Positions 17,179-26,282 of a stretch of DNA of 64,000 bases are shown here, in pieces. The notes below the pieces were generated by a model. The model was not told the origin of the DNA and did no database searches. It worked only from the letters and a program-made list of their open reading frames with translations. Position 1 is the stretch's first letter; each line of letters starts with the position of its first letter. The stretch comes from CAIKZZ01 sp035524595 (GTDB lineage Bacteria; Pseudomonadota; Gammaproteobacteria; Steroidobacterales; Steroidobacteraceae). Position numbers and translations under genes: made by a program. The stretch is from positions 1 through 64,000 of the forward strand of contig DATKOP010000100.1 in the NCBI GenBank assembly GCA_035524595.1. The letters run 5' to 3'.

Positions 17179-18217
17179 GCCGCGGCGCGCGCAGCGACTC
17201 GAGACCGCGGAACTCGACGAAGCGGGTCACGGCCGCCCACAGGTAGTCGCCGAACAGGAACGGCTCGAACGTCGGGCCGCCGGCGAGCGGCAGCGGCGCG
17301 ATCGTCGCGTCGACGCGCGGCTCGTAGAAGAACGGGAACGAGCGGCGCTCGCGGTCCGTGCCGAGCACGCGGTGCTCGGTGGCGCGGATCCGGCCGCCCG
17401 TCCAGCGCTCGAGCAGCGCGCCGAAGTTGACGACCACGGCATCCGCGAGCGGCGGCACGTCGAGCCACGCACCGTCCGCGGCGCGCGCCTGCAGGCCGCC
17501 GACGCCATCCTGCGCCAAGAGCGTCATGCAGCCGGTGTCGACGTGCGCGGCGCCGACCGTGTAGCGGCGCCGGCCGTCGTGCTCGAGCCAGGTGTCCGAC
17601 GGCGGCGCGCCGGCGAAGGACTCGGGTGGCCGCGGCGGGTAGCGGATCAGGCGCAGCGTCGACAGGCCGCCGCCGGCGAAGATGGCGTCGAAGCCGCCCT
17701 CGGCGAGGCCGAGCCCGCGCGCCAGCGCACGCGTGAGCTCGCGGGCGAGCGATTCCATGCCGAGGTAGTAGCGCGCCACCGCCGCGCGCCAGCCGGGCAG
17801 CTCCGACTCCGCGGGCAGCGGGGTCGGCTCGGTCAGCGGGTCCGCCGCGTCGACCGCGAAGTCCGGGTGCGCGACGTCCGGTCCCATGTCGATGCCCTCC
17901 TTGAACGTCGCGGCACCGCGCTGCGCCGGGAACCAGCCGCGGTAGACGTTCGGATGCGCGGGGTCGAACTTGCGCCGCCACAGGCGCCGCCGCACGCACT
18001 CGTCGGCGGCGAAGATGCGCCCAAGCTCGGCGCGCACCGCCGCCGTCGGCGCGACCGCAGCCGGCAGGCCGGTGACCGTCAGGAAGCCGGCCGTGGACGC
18101 CGCGCGCAGGAGCTGCGCGTCGAGCCGGTCGCGCGCCGGGCCCGGCCCCGCGTACAGCGCGCCCACGGCGAGCGACGGGATCTCGCCGGCGGCGCCGCGG
18201 TCGGCCTTGGCGGACAT
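17159..18217 (-). CDS. Fe(II)/2-oxoglutarate-type dioxygenase (isopenicillin-N-synthase family)
   Basis: A 352-residue non-heme iron oxygenase of the IPNS/2OG superfamily. The iron triad is visible: His225 and Asp227 in GAAHVDTGCMTLLAQD and His282 in ATEHRVLG, with the 2-oxoglutarate-binding Arg-x-Ser (Arg292) in RERRSFPFFYEP. An N-terminal DIOX_N-like part precedes it. Such enzymes hydroxylate, or by hydroxylation N-demethylate, small molecules. It is the last gene of a minus-strand operon (MFS carrier, ALDH, enolase-like protein, this gene), 13 bases after the enolase-like gene. The order suggests that a substrate is imported, hydroxylated or demethylated, and the resulting aldehyde oxidised; this is inference. 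Confidence 0.9.
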   Translation of the reverse strand: MSAKADRGAAGEIPSLAVGALYAGPGPARDRLDAQLLRAASTAGFLTVTGLPAAVAPTAAVRAELGRIFAADECVRRRLWRRKFDPAHPNVYRGWFPAQRGAATFKEGIDMGPDVAHPDFAVDAADPLTEPTPLPAESELPGWRAAVARYYLGMESLARELTRALARGLGLAEGGFDAIFAGGGLSTLRLIRYPPRPPESFAGAPPSDTWLEHDGRRRYTVGAAHVDTGCMTLLAQDGVGGLQARAADGAWLDVPPLADAVVVNFGALLERWTGGRIRATEHRVLGTDRERRSFPFFYEPRVDATIAPLPLAGGPTFEPFLFGDYLWAAVTRFVEFRGLESLRAPRLSAPRR

Positions 18218-18230
18218 CGCGGGCGGCGCC

Positions 18231-19415
18231 TCAGAGCGGCCGATCCGCCATGTCGAGGTGCAGCATCGTGCCCTGGTACGGGTGCTTGCTGATGAGCTCC
18301 TCGTTGAGCTCGACGCCGAGGCCCGGCTCGGTCGGCGGGATGATGTAGCCCTCCTCCCAGCGGATCGGCTTCCTGAGGATGTCGGCGTGGAAGCCCTGCC
18401 AGCGCTCGATGCTCTCCTGGATCAGGAAGTTCGGGCTGCAGGTCGCGAGCTGGATGTTGGCCGCGCCGACCACCGGCCCGCAGTACAGGTGCGGGGCGAT
18501 CTGCACGTGGTGCACCTCGGCCATGCCGGCGATCTTCTTCGCCTCCAGCAGCCCGCCGACGCGGCCGAGGTTCATCTGCAGGATCGCGGCCGAGCCCGCC
18601 GCCAGCAGCCGCCCGAAGTCGTACTTGGTCGCGAGCCGCTCGCCGGTCGCGATCGGGATCGTGGTGGCGCGCGCCACCTTGGCCATCTCCTCGGGCGCGT
18701 CCGGCGGCACCGGCTCCTCGAACCACAGCGGGTCGTAGCGCTCCAGGCGGCGCGCGAGGCGGATCGCGCCGGCCGCCGTCATCTGGCCGTGCGTGCCGAA
18801 CAGGAGGTCGGCCTTCGAGCCGACCGCCTCGCGCAGCGTGCTGCAGAAGCGCTCCGAGAGGTCGAGCGCGGCGAGCGACAGCTGCCGGCCGTCGAACGCC
18901 GAGTAGGGGCCGGCCGGGTCGAACTTGATCGCCGTGAAGCCCTGCCGGACGTACTCGACGGCGCGTTCCGCCGAGAGCTCGGGGTCCTGGTAGACGTCGA
19001 CCTTGTCGCCCGGGCGCGCGTAGATGTAGGTGTAGGAGCGCAGCCGCTCGTGGACGCGGCCGCCGAGCAGCTTGTAGACTGGCTGGCCGGCCTCCTTGCC
19101 GACGATGTCCCAGCAGGCCATCTCGAGCGCGCTCAGCACCCCCATCAGCGTCAGGTCGGGATGCTGCGTGAAGCCCGCCGAGTACACGCGCCGCCACATG
19201 CGCTCGATGTCGTGCGGGTCCTCGCCGCGCAGGTAGCGCCCGAACACGTCCTCGATCAGGCGCGCGACCAGGTGCGGCTCGAAGGGCACGCAGTAGGCCT
19301 CGCCGACGCCGGACACGTTGCCGTCGGTCGTGAGCTTGACGAACACGAAGTAGCGCCCGCCGTTGTGCGGCGGCGGGTTGCCGACGACGAAGGTCTGGAT
19401 GTCGGTGAGCTTCAT
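18231..19415 (-). CDS. Enolase-superfamily (mandelate racemase/muconate-lactonizing type) protein
   Basis: A 394-residue enolase-superfamily protein with an N-terminal capping domain and a C-terminal barrel. Barrel landmarks: AIKFDPAG (the K-x-D/K strand), LLFGTHGQMTAAGAIRLARR, PLWFEEPVPPD with the second metal-ligand Glu, IATGERLATKYDF with the third, and VQIAPHLYCGP. At the first metal position, sugar-acid dehydratases have Asp before the His (DFHG or DVHE); here the sequence is GTHG, so the usual Asp ligand seems absent while the neighbouring His is kept. It may dehydrate or racemise a carboxylic acid, or be a divergent member. It sits 13 bases downstream of the ALDH gene and 13 bases upstream of the Fe/2OG oxygenase gene. 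A different enolase-like protein, with a normal DCN motif, is at 54900. Confidence 0.88.
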   Translation of the reverse strand: MKLTDIQTFVVGNPPPHNGGRYFVFVKLTTDGNVSGVGEAYCVPFEPHLVARLIEDVFGRYLRGEDPHDIERMWRRVYSAGFTQHPDLTLMGVLSALEMACWDIVGKEAGQPVYKLLGGRVHERLRSYTYIYARPGDKVDVYQDPELSAERAVEYVRQGFTAIKFDPAGPYSAFDGRQLSLAALDLSERFCSTLREAVGSKADLLFGTHGQMTAAGAIRLARRLERYDPLWFEEPVPPDAPEEMAKVARATTIPIATGERLATKYDFGRLLAAGSAAILQMNLGRVGGLLEAKKIAGMAEVHHVQIAPHLYCGPVVGAANIQLATCSPNFLIQESIERWQGFHADILRKPIRWEEGYIIPPTEPGLGVELNEELISKHPYQGTMLHLDMADRPL

Positions 19416-19428
19416 GGCGGGGCCGCGC

Positions 19429-20862
19429 TCAGGCGGCGTAGAAGCCGTTGATCGCCTTGTACTCGAGGAACTCCAGGAGCCCGTACACGCCGCACTCGCG
19501 GCCGTTGCCGGACTGCTTGAAGCCGCCGAACGGCGCGTCGTAGTCCTGCGCGGCGCCGTTCAGGTAGACCCCGCCCGCACGCAGCCGGCGCGCGACCTGG
19601 CGCGCCTTGTCGAGGTCCTGCGTCTGCACGTAGGCGGCGAGGCCGTAGGGCGTGTCGTTCGCGATCGCGATCGCCTCGTCCAGCGAGCGGAAGCGCAGCA
19701 TCGACAGCACCGGCCCGAAGATCTCCTCGCGCGCGACGCTCATGTCGTTGGTGACGTCGGCGAAGATCGTCGGCCGCACGTAGTAGCCGACCTCGAGGCC
19801 GTTCGGCCGGCCGGGGCCGCCGAGCGCGAGCCGCGCGCCCTCGGCGATGCCCTTCTCGATGCAGCGCTGGATCTTGTCGAACTGCATCCGCGAGGACACC
19901 GGCCCGATGTGCTTGCCGGGCCGCGAGGGGTCGCCGACCTCGACCGCGGCGCCGACCGCGACCGCGAGCTCGACCGCGCGGTCGTAGACCGACTCCTCCA
20001 CCAGCATCCGCGTCGGGGCGTTGCACGACTGGCCGCTGTTGTTGAAGCAGTGCAGCACGCCGCGCTTGACCGCCGCCTCGAGGTCGGCGTCCGCGAACAC
20101 GATGTTCGGCGACTTGCCGCCCAGCTCCTGCGCGACCCGCTTGACCGTGTCGGCGGCCGCCTTGGCGACGCTGATGCCCGCGCGCGTCGAGCCGGTGAAC
20201 GACATCATGTCGACGTCCGGGTGGACCGCGAGCGCATGGCCGACCGTCGGGCCCGTGCCCTGCACCATGTTGAAGACGCCGGCCGGGTAGCCCGCCTCGT
20301 CGACGAACTCCGCAAACAGCTGCGCCGACAGCGGCGCCTGCTCGCTCGGCTTCAGCACCACCGTGCAGCCGGCGACCAGCGCCGGCGCGACCTTGGCGCC
20401 GATCTGGTTCATCGGCCAGTTCCACGGCGTGATCAGGCCGCAGACGCCGACCGGTTCGCGCACCACCGCGGCGCGGCCGCGCGTGCGCACCTCCCAGTCG
20501 AGCGCCAGCGCCGCCGCGATGCTCTCCTTGATGTGGCCGCTGCCGGCCGCCGCCTGCGAGCGCGCCGCGAGGTCGTGCGGCGCGCCCATCTCGGTCGTGA
20601 TCGCCTCGACCATCTCGCCGTAGCGCCGCTCGTAGACGGCCAGCAGGCGCTCCGTCAGCGCGACCCGCGTCGCGAGCGGCAACGCCGCGTAGCCGGGGAA
20701 GGCCCGGTGCGCCGCCGCCACCGCCTCGTTCGCGTCGGCGACGCCGCCCATCAGGATCTCGGCGACCTGACCCTCGGTCGCCGGGTTGATGACGGCGAAG
20801 CGTCCGGCGTCGGCGAGCGGGGCCACCCAGCGGCCGGCGATGTAGTGCTGCAGCGTCTTCAC
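19429..20862 (-). CDS. NAD(P)-dependent aldehyde dehydrogenase
   Basis: A 477-residue class-3-like/aldehyde-dehydrogenase superfamily enzyme. Catalytic Cys280 lies in NNSGQSCNAPTRML and the general base Glu246 in VAQELGGKSP; the coenzyme-binding stretch ITPWNWPMNQIGAKVAPAL and the SFTGSTRAG turn are intact. It oxidises an aldehyde to the acid with NAD(P). ATG 20862 follows a purine-rich stretch (GGGAGTTTCCCGTGA on the coding strand). It lies 112 bases after the MFS gene and 13 bases before the enolase-like gene in one minus-strand operon. Substrate could be formaldehyde-derived or a betaine aldehyde; the sequence alone does not decide. Two further ALDHs are at 30416 and 56048. Confidence 0.93.
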   Translation of the reverse strand: MKTLQHYIAGRWVAPLADAGRFAVINPATEGQVAEILMGGVADANEAVAAAHRAFPGYAALPLATRVALTERLLAVYERRYGEMVEAITTEMGAPHDLAARSQAAAGSGHIKESIAAALALDWEVRTRGRAAVVREPVGVCGLITPWNWPMNQIGAKVAPALVAGCTVVLKPSEQAPLSAQLFAEFVDEAGYPAGVFNMVQGTGPTVGHALAVHPDVDMMSFTGSTRAGISVAKAAADTVKRVAQELGGKSPNIVFADADLEAAVKRGVLHCFNNSGQSCNAPTRMLVEESVYDRAVELAVAVGAAVEVGDPSRPGKHIGPVSSRMQFDKIQRCIEKGIAEGARLALGGPGRPNGLEVGYYVRPTIFADVTNDMSVAREEIFGPVLSMLRFRSLDEAIAIANDTPYGLAAYVQTQDLDKARQVARRLRAGGVYLNGAAQDYDAPFGGFKQSGNGRECGVYGLLEFLEYKAINGFYAA

Positions 20863-20974
20863 GGGAAACTCCCGAATGTTTGGGGGGAAGCGGATTCTAG
20901 CCGGCGCGGCATGGCGGCGTCGCGGCGGCCGGCGCGCCGCAACCGGCCGCCCGGCCGCGGCGGGGGCCCGGGCG

Positions 20975-22297
20975 CTAGCGCTCCACCGGCACGCCGGTCG
21001 CCCGCTCCTCGTTCGCCACGATGTCGCGGATCGACAGGAAGTAGTGCGCGGTCGCCCAGAACCCGGTCGGCGCGATGCACAGCATCGCCAGCCGCAGCGA
21101 CTCGGGGCTGGCGACGTGGCCGGGGCCGAACCAGTCGCTGATCGCGCCGATCAGCGGCGGCGTGATGACGAGATTGCCGACGTTGGCGACGAACAGCGTC
21201 GTGGCGCAGAACATGGCCCGCATCGGCGGCGGCGCGAGGTTGTTGAGCAGCCCGAAGCACGGGCCGATGTAGAAATAGATCGCCGGCACGAACACCCACA
21301 GGCAGGCCTTGGCCCACCACAGCGAGTGCGTCCAGTAGAGGCCGATCGAGGCGAAGGTCGCGAGGCCGATCCAGTAGCCCATCAGGCGCACGACGCGGCG
21401 CGGGTCGCGCATCGGCTTGAGCGCGATCAGCCAGCCGGTGAACACCGTCGCGAGTGCGCCGCCATAGAGGTGCATGTCGCCGGTGATGTCGCCGGCCTGC
21501 CCCGGAGTCAGGTGGAAGGTCAGCTGCAGGTAGGTCGGCGTCCAGTACATGAGGCCCCAGCCCCAGAGCGCCGTCACGGCGCTGCCGACCATGACGTGCA
21601 CCGCGGCGCGCTGCTGCCAGAGGAAGCGCATCGTCTCGAGGAACGGCGGCGCGACGATGTCGTCCTTGTGGTCGAGCTGGCCGCGGTGCGGCTCGCGCAC
21701 CGTCAGCCAGACCGCGAGGCCCGCCAGCACGCCCGGGACGCCGAGCACCATGAACACCTGACGCCAGCCGTAGCGGTCGGCGATCTGCCCGGCGATCTGG
21801 TAGGCGACGAAGGCGCCGAGCGGCGCGCCGAGCGAGAAGATCGTCAGCGCCATCGGCCGGCGCGCCGCCGGGAAGTAGTCCGACAGGATCGAGTTGGCGC
21901 CGGGCGTGCCGCCGGCCTCGCCGATGCCGACGCCGATGCGCGCCAGCACGAACTGCAGCTGGTTGACCGCGAGGCCGGTGAACGTCGTCATCACCGACCA
22001 GGCGACCATCGAGATGGCGATGATGTTGCGCCGGCTGTAGCGATCGATCAGCCACGACACCGGCATGCCGAGGAACACGTAGAACAGCACCAGCGGCCAG
22101 GTCGTCACCAGCGCGACGCCGAAGTTGGTCAGCTGAAGCTCGACGCGGATCGGCTCGAGCACCGTCGAGGTCACGTAGCGGTCGGCGATGCTGAGGGTGT
22201 ACACGAGGCACATCATGATCAGCACGTACCAGCGCGCCGCCATCGACGGCTGGTGGCGCGTGACTTCCGCCTGGATCGACTCGGCGTTCGCCGTCAT
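20975..22297 (-). CDS. Spinster-type MFS transporter
   Basis: A 440-residue major facilitator with about 12 hydrophobic segments. The first loop motif appears as SWLIDRYSRRNIIA, and FGLLNNLAPPPMRAMFCATT near the end of the second half is typical of the bacterial spinster-like branch. It probably moves an organic acid, lipid-like or amine compound across the inner membrane; direction is not visible. I start at ATG 22297 (MTANAES); the frame is open further upstream but through low-complexity GC-rich DNA. It is the first gene of the operon with ALDH, enolase-like protein and Fe/2OG oxygenase, and diverges from the dehydrogenase at 22617. Confidence 0.9.
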   Translation of the reverse strand: MTANAESIQAEVTRHQPSMAARWYVLIMMCLVYTLSIADRYVTSTVLEPIRVELQLTNFGVALVTTWPLVLFYVFLGMPVSWLIDRYSRRNIIAISMVAWSVMTTFTGLAVNQLQFVLARIGVGIGEAGGTPGANSILSDYFPAARRPMALTIFSLGAPLGAFVAYQIAGQIADRYGWRQVFMVLGVPGVLAGLAVWLTVREPHRGQLDHKDDIVAPPFLETMRFLWQQRAAVHVMVGSAVTALWGWGLMYWTPTYLQLTFHLTPGQAGDITGDMHLYGGALATVFTGWLIALKPMRDPRRVVRLMGYWIGLATFASIGLYWTHSLWWAKACLWVFVPAIYFYIGPCFGLLNNLAPPPMRAMFCATTLFVANVGNLVITPPLIGAISDWFGPGHVASPESLRLAMLCIAPTGFWATAHYFLSIRDIVANEERATGVPVER

Positions 22298-22616
22298 GTG
22301 GACCTGCCCCCTCGCCCGCGATACCGGAGTTATAGCAGCTTCGCCCGCGCCGCCGTCCGCCGGCTCCCGGCACCGGCCCCGGCCCGCCGCGCGGGCCCCG
22401 GCCTGCGCAGCCATTATGGCCACGCCGGCAGCCGCGTCGCCGGCCATTTCGCCCGGCCGCCGGCCGTGAAATCGTTTTGCGCGTCGGCCCAAAAGAATTG
22501 ACTTGTTGGCCGTTTCCCCGAGCCGCTAGCCTGAGTCCGGGCCCGGCGCGGCACGACCGCGCGCCCCGGCGCCGCTCGGGGCCGGCGGCCTCGGCGCGCG
22601 GCAACTGAGGTTTCGC
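22298..22616. promoter_or_regulatory. Divergent intergenic region (MFS operon / 3-HIBADH-like gene)
   Basis: A 319-base gap between divergent starts. The middle is extremely GC-rich. A less GC-rich patch at about 22468-22535 contains TTGACT (22498-22503) and CGCTAGCCT (22524-22532); the TAGCCT part could be a -10 element, but the spacing to any -35-like hexamer (TTGTTG at 22503-22508, 18 bases) is only fair. The same nine bases CGCTAGCCT occur in the LysR/GMC gap at 24577-24585. No small gene is seen. Confidence 0.35.
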
Positions 22617-23597
22617 ATGAGCAACACCCGGATCGGCTTCATCGGCCTCGGCAACGTCGGCGGCAGCCTGGCCGGCAACCTGCTGCGCCAAGGCGTCGAC
22701 CTCACGGTCAGGGACCTGAACGAGGCGCTGGTGGCCCGGTTCGTTGCCGAGGGCGCCAAGCGCGGCGAGTCCCCGCGGGCGGTGGCCGAGCAAGTCGACA
22801 TAATCATCACCTGCCTGCCGTCCCCGGCCGCGACCGCCGCGGTGATGGAGGGCCCGGACGGGATCCTCGCGGGGCTCGGCCCCGGCAAGATCTGGCTCGA
22901 GATGAGCACCACCGACGAGGCCGAGGTCAAGCGGCTCGCGCCGCTCGTCGAGGCGCAGGGCGCAACCGCGATGGACTGCCCGGTGTCCGGCGGCTGCCAC
23001 CGCGCCGCGACCGGCAACATCTCGATCTTCGCCGGCGGCACGCGCGCCGCGTTCGAGCGCGTGCTGCCGACGCTGTCGATGCTCGGCGCGCAGATCCTGC
23101 ACACCGGGCCGCTCGGCTCGGCGTCGGTGCTGAAGGTGATGACCAACTACCTGTGCACCGTGCATCTCGTCGCGCTCGCCGAGGCGCTGACCACGATGAA
23201 GGTGGTCGGCATGGACATGAACACGGTCTACGAGGCGATCCGGATCTCCTCCGGCAACTCCTTCGTGCACGAGACCGAGTCGCAGGTGATCCTGAACGGC
23301 AGCCGCGACATCAGCTTCACGATGGACCTCGTGGTCAAGGACGTCGGCCTGTTCGACGCGATCGCGCGCGCGCACCGCGTGCCGCTCGAGCTGTCGCCGC
23401 TGGTGCTCGGCATCTTCAGGGACGGTGAGCGGCGCTACGGGCCGCGCGAGCTGTCGCCGAACATCATCCGGCGCCTCGAGGAGCCCTGCGGGGTGCGGGT
23501 GCTCGGCACGGGATTCCCGGCGCAGATCGTCGATGCGCAGCCGAAGGAGCCGGGCCACGAGGTCGTGCCGCGCGGCCGCACGCGGCCCGCGGCCTGA
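22617..23597 (+). CDS. 3-hydroxyisobutyrate dehydrogenase / tartronate semialdehyde reductase-like NAD(P) dehydrogenase
   Basis: A 326-residue beta-hydroxyacid dehydrogenase. The Rossmann fingerprint IGFIGLGNVGGSLAGNLL opens the protein, DCPVSGGCHRAATG (120-133) is the substrate-binding signature, and the catalytic Lys173 sits in ASVLKVMTNYL. These enzymes oxidise 3-hydroxy acids or reduce semialdehydes with NAD(P). Length is slightly above the usual 290-300 because of a C-terminal extension (last ~30 residues). ATG 22617 follows a GAGG-like stretch. It is transcribed alone, opposite the MFS operon, and converges with the LysR gene. It is not carnitine dehydrogenase, which belongs to a different (3-hydroxyacyl-CoA-dehydrogenase-like) family. 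Confidence 0.9.
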   Translation: MSNTRIGFIGLGNVGGSLAGNLLRQGVDLTVRDLNEALVARFVAEGAKRGESPRAVAEQVDIIITCLPSPAATAAVMEGPDGILAGLGPGKIWLEMSTTDEAEVKRLAPLVEAQGATAMDCPVSGGCHRAATGNISIFAGGTRAAFERVLPTLSMLGAQILHTGPLGSASVLKVMTNYLCTVHLVALAEALTTMKVVGMDMNTVYEAIRISSGNSFVHETESQVILNGSRDISFTMDLVVKDVGLFDAIARAHRVPLELSPLVLGIFRDGERRYGPRELSPNIIRRLEEPCGVRVLGTGFPAQIVDAQPKEPGHEVVPRGRTRPAA

Positions 23598-23616
23598 GCG
23601 GGCGCGCCGCCGCGCC

Positions 23617-24522
23617 TCAGGGCGACGTGACGCTCGCCGCCAGGAAGTCGATGAAGGCGCGGACGCGCGGGTTGTCCCGCTGCTCGCGGCGGCAGATCAG
23701 GCCCCAGCCGCCGGGGCAGGTCGCCTGATGCGCGACCGGCCGTACCAGGCGTCCGGCGGCGAGCTCCGCGTCGACGAACGGGCCGTTGACGAGCGCGACG
23801 CCGCTGCCGTCGAGCGCGAACTCGAGCGCGAGCGCGAGCGTATCGACCACGACGCTCGCGTCGGGGGCGTACGGGACGTTCGCCGACCCGAACCAGACGT
23901 CCCAGTTGCGCGGCTCCGAGTAGATCACCACGAGCGGCAGCTGCAGCAGGTCGCGCGGCTCCGGCCGCTGGCCGAGCCGGGCGCGCAGCGCCGGGCTGCA
24001 CACCGGGAACAGCCGGTAGTCGAACAGCGGCAGCCAGCTGTACTCGGGCCCGGGCGTGGCCTCGCAGTAGACGAGGCCAACGTCGCCGAGCGACTCGTCG
24101 AACTCCCAGTCCGGCGCGCAGGTCGACAACAGCAGCCGGATGTCGGGGTGCGCGGCGACGAAGCGCGGGATGCGCGGCGCGAGCCAGCGGATCGAGGCGG
24201 TCACGTAGGTCTGCACCCGCAGCGGTCGCTGCAACTGCCCGCGGCGGATCGTCTCCGAGCCCTCGATCAGGAGGTCGAGCGCCCGGCGTGCGTAGCCGTA
24301 GAACAGGCGCCCCTCGGGCGTCGGCACGATGCTGCGTCCCTCGCGCGAGAACAGCGGCACGCCGAAGTCCTCCTCGAGGAGCTGGATCTGGTGGCTGACC
24401 GCCGGGTGGGTCAGGCACAGCTCCTCGGCGGCTTCCCGTACACTCTGCCGGCGGGTGGTCGCCTCGAAGCCCTTCAGGGCATTCAGCGGCGGTAGCTTGC
24501 GGAGATCGATCTTGCCGGACAA
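23617..24522 (-). CDS. LysR-family transcriptional regulator (GcvA-like)
   Basis: A 301-residue LysR regulator of the GcvA/AmpR-like branch. The helix-turn-helix covers roughly residues 7-65 (LPPLNALKGFEATTR and LTHPAVSHQIQLLEEDFG), followed by an inducer-binding domain (VQTYVTASIRWLAPRIPRF). I choose TTG at 24522 because AGGAGGG lies just upstream (spacing a little short) and the protein then begins LSGKIDLRKLPPLNAL, normal for the family; no ATG is suitably placed. It diverges from the GMC oxidoreductase gene across 117 bases holding the palindrome GCTAGCCTAGC, so it probably regulates that gene and itself. Effector unknown. Confidence 0.9.
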   Translation of the reverse strand: MSGKIDLRKLPPLNALKGFEATTRRQSVREAAEELCLTHPAVSHQIQLLEEDFGVPLFSREGRSIVPTPEGRLFYGYARRALDLLIEGSETIRRGQLQRPLRVQTYVTASIRWLAPRIPRFVAAHPDIRLLLSTCAPDWEFDESLGDVGLVYCEATPGPEYSWLPLFDYRLFPVCSPALRARLGQRPEPRDLLQLPLVVIYSEPRNWDVWFGSANVPYAPDASVVVDTLALALEFALDGSGVALVNGPFVDAELAAGRLVRPVAHQATCPGGWGLICRREQRDNPRVRAFIDFLAASVTSP

Positions 24523-24577
24523 GGACCCTCCTGCGGGACGCCGTTGCGCGCCGCGCCACCCGCGCGCGGCACCCGGC

Positions 24578-24588
24578 GCTAGCCTAGC
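24578..24588. promoter_or_regulatory. Palindrome GCTAGCCTAGC in the LysR/GMC divergent gap
   Basis: A perfect palindrome (arms GCTAG and CTAGC around one C) lying 51 bases before the GMC gene and 55 bases before the LysR start. It overlaps a -10-like TAGCCT. It could be a promoter element, part of the LysR site, or both; LysR sites more usually follow T-N11-A, which I did not find clearly. Confidence 0.3.
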
Positions 24589-24639
24589 AGGCCCGCGCCG
24601 TGCGCCCCAGCGCCCGCCCGCCGCCGCGCCGCCGCCAGC

Positions 24640-26250
24640 ATGAGCGAGCACGACTACGTGATCGTCGGCGCGGGCTCGGCCGGCGCGGTGCTGGCCGCGC
24701 GCCTCACCGAGAACGGCCGCCACAGCGTACTCCTCCTCGAGGCCGGCGGATCGGACCTGCGGCCGTGGATCCAGGTGCCGATCGGCTACGGCCTCACCTT
24801 CCAGAACCCGCGCTACAACTGGATGTACGAGGCCGAGGCGGATCCGGCGATCGCGGGCCGCACGACCTACGTGCCGCGCGGCAAGGTGCTCGGCGGCTCG
24901 AGCGCGATCAACGCGATGGTCTACGTGCGCGGCGAGCCGCGCGACTTCGACGACTGGGCGGCCGCCGGCAACCCCGGCTGGTCGTGGCGCGACGTGCTGC
25001 CGTACTTTCGCAAGTCCGAGGACCACGCCGGCGGCGCGTCCGAGTTCCACGGCAGCGGCGGACCGCTGCACGTCGCCGACACGGGCGCCGACGTCCACCC
25101 CCTCTGCCACCGCTTCATCGCCGCCTGCGGCGAGATCGGCGTCGCGCCGACGCGCGACTTCAACGCCGGCCGGCTCGAGGGCGCGGGCCTGTGGCAGGTG
25201 ACGATCCGCAACGGCATCCGGGTCTCGACCGCGTCCGCCTACCTGCGGCCGGCGCGGCGCCGCCCCAACCTCGAGGTCCGGACCCGCGCGCACGTGACCC
25301 GCGTGCTGCTCGAGGGCGGCGAGGCGCGCGGCGTCGAGTACCGCCGCGGCGGTCGCCTGCACCGCGCGCGCGCGCGCCGCGAGGTCGTGCTGTCGGCCGG
25401 CGCCATCAACTCGCCGCAGCTGCTGCAGCTGTCCGGCATCGGCGAGCCGGCGCTGCTCGCCGCGCTCGGCATCCCGCTCGCGCGCGCGGCGCCCGCCGTC
25501 GGCCAGGGGCTGCAGGATCACCTCGCGGTGTCGTACTTCTACCGCTCGCGCGTGCCGACGCTGAACGATCGGCTGGCGCCGCTCCACGGCAAGGCCTGGG
25601 CGGGCCTCCAGTACCTGCTGACCCGCCGCGGGCCGCTCGCGATGAGCGTCAACCAGGCCGGCGCGTTCCTGAGGAGCCGCCCGGAACTGGCGCGCCCGAA
25701 TCTGCACCTCTACTTCAACCCGATCAGCTACTCGACCGCGCCGGGACCGCGCCGCAGGCTGCTGAACCCCGATCCCTTCCCCGCCTTCCTGATGTCGTTC
25801 AATACCTGCCGGCCGACGAGCCGCGGCAGCGTCGCGATCCGCTCGGCGGACCCGCTCGCGCCGCCGGCGATCCGCACCCGCTACCTGTCGACGGCGGAGG
25901 ACGTCGCCGACGTCCACGAGGGCGCGCGCGTCCTCAGGCGCATCGCCGCCGCCGCGCCGCTCGCCGATGTCATCGAGCGCGAGTACCAGCCGGGCGCCGA
26001 GGTCCGCTCCGACGCCGACGTGCTGGCGGACTTTCGCGCGCGCGCCGGCTCGGTCTACCATGCCTCCTGCACCTGCGCGATGGGACCCGATCCGGAGCGC
26101 GCGGTGGTCGATGCGCGCCTGCGGGTCCACGGCGTCGGCCGGCTGCGCGTCGTCGACGCCTCGGTGTTCCCGAACGTGACCTCCGGCAACACCAACGCGC
26201 CGACGATCATGGTCGCGGAGCGCGCGGCGGACCTGATGCTGGCGGACTAG
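24640..26250 (+). CDS. GMC-family oxidoreductase (choline-dehydrogenase-like)
   Basis: A 536-residue FAD-dependent glucose-methanol-choline oxidoreductase similar to BetA. The FAD-binding loop DYVIVGAGSAGAVLAARL is at the N-terminus, the GMC signatures GKVLGGSSAINAMVYVRG and SAGAINSPQLLQLSGIG are intact, and the active-site pair is His474 (VYHASCTCAMG) and Asn519 (SGNTNAPT). It probably oxidises an alcohol, possibly choline or a related amino alcohol, to the aldehyde, which one of the window's ALDHs could take on. It diverges from the LysR regulator and is followed after 32 bases by the HD-domain gene, probably in one operon. The BetA assignment to choline itself is not certain; many GMC paralogs act on other alcohols. 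Confidence 0.92.
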   Translation: MSEHDYVIVGAGSAGAVLAARLTENGRHSVLLLEAGGSDLRPWIQVPIGYGLTFQNPRYNWMYEAEADPAIAGRTTYVPRGKVLGGSSAINAMVYVRGEPRDFDDWAAAGNPGWSWRDVLPYFRKSEDHAGGASEFHGSGGPLHVADTGADVHPLCHRFIAACGEIGVAPTRDFNAGRLEGAGLWQVTIRNGIRVSTASAYLRPARRRPNLEVRTRAHVTRVLLEGGEARGVEYRRGGRLHRARARREVVLSAGAINSPQLLQLSGIGEPALLAALGIPLARAAPAVGQGLQDHLAVSYFYRSRVPTLNDRLAPLHGKAWAGLQYLLTRRGPLAMSVNQAGAFLRSRPELARPNLHLYFNPISYSTAPGPRRRLLNPDPFPAFLMSFNTCRPTSRGSVAIRSADPLAPPAIRTRYLSTAEDVADVHEGARVLRRIAAAAPLADVIEREYQPGAEVRSDADVLADFRARAGSVYHASCTCAMGPDPERAVVDARLRVHGVGRLRVVDASVFPNVTSGNTNAPTIMVAERAADLMLAD

Positions 26251-26282
26251 CGGCGGCGCCGGCGCGCCGCCCGGAGGGAACG

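Noticed and set aside
22617..23597. Carnitine dehydrogenase (CdhA) to complete the carnitine route
   Set aside because: The protein has the 3-hydroxyisobutyrate dehydrogenase signature and catalytic Lys173, not the 3-hydroxyacyl-CoA-dehydrogenase-like pattern of CdhA.
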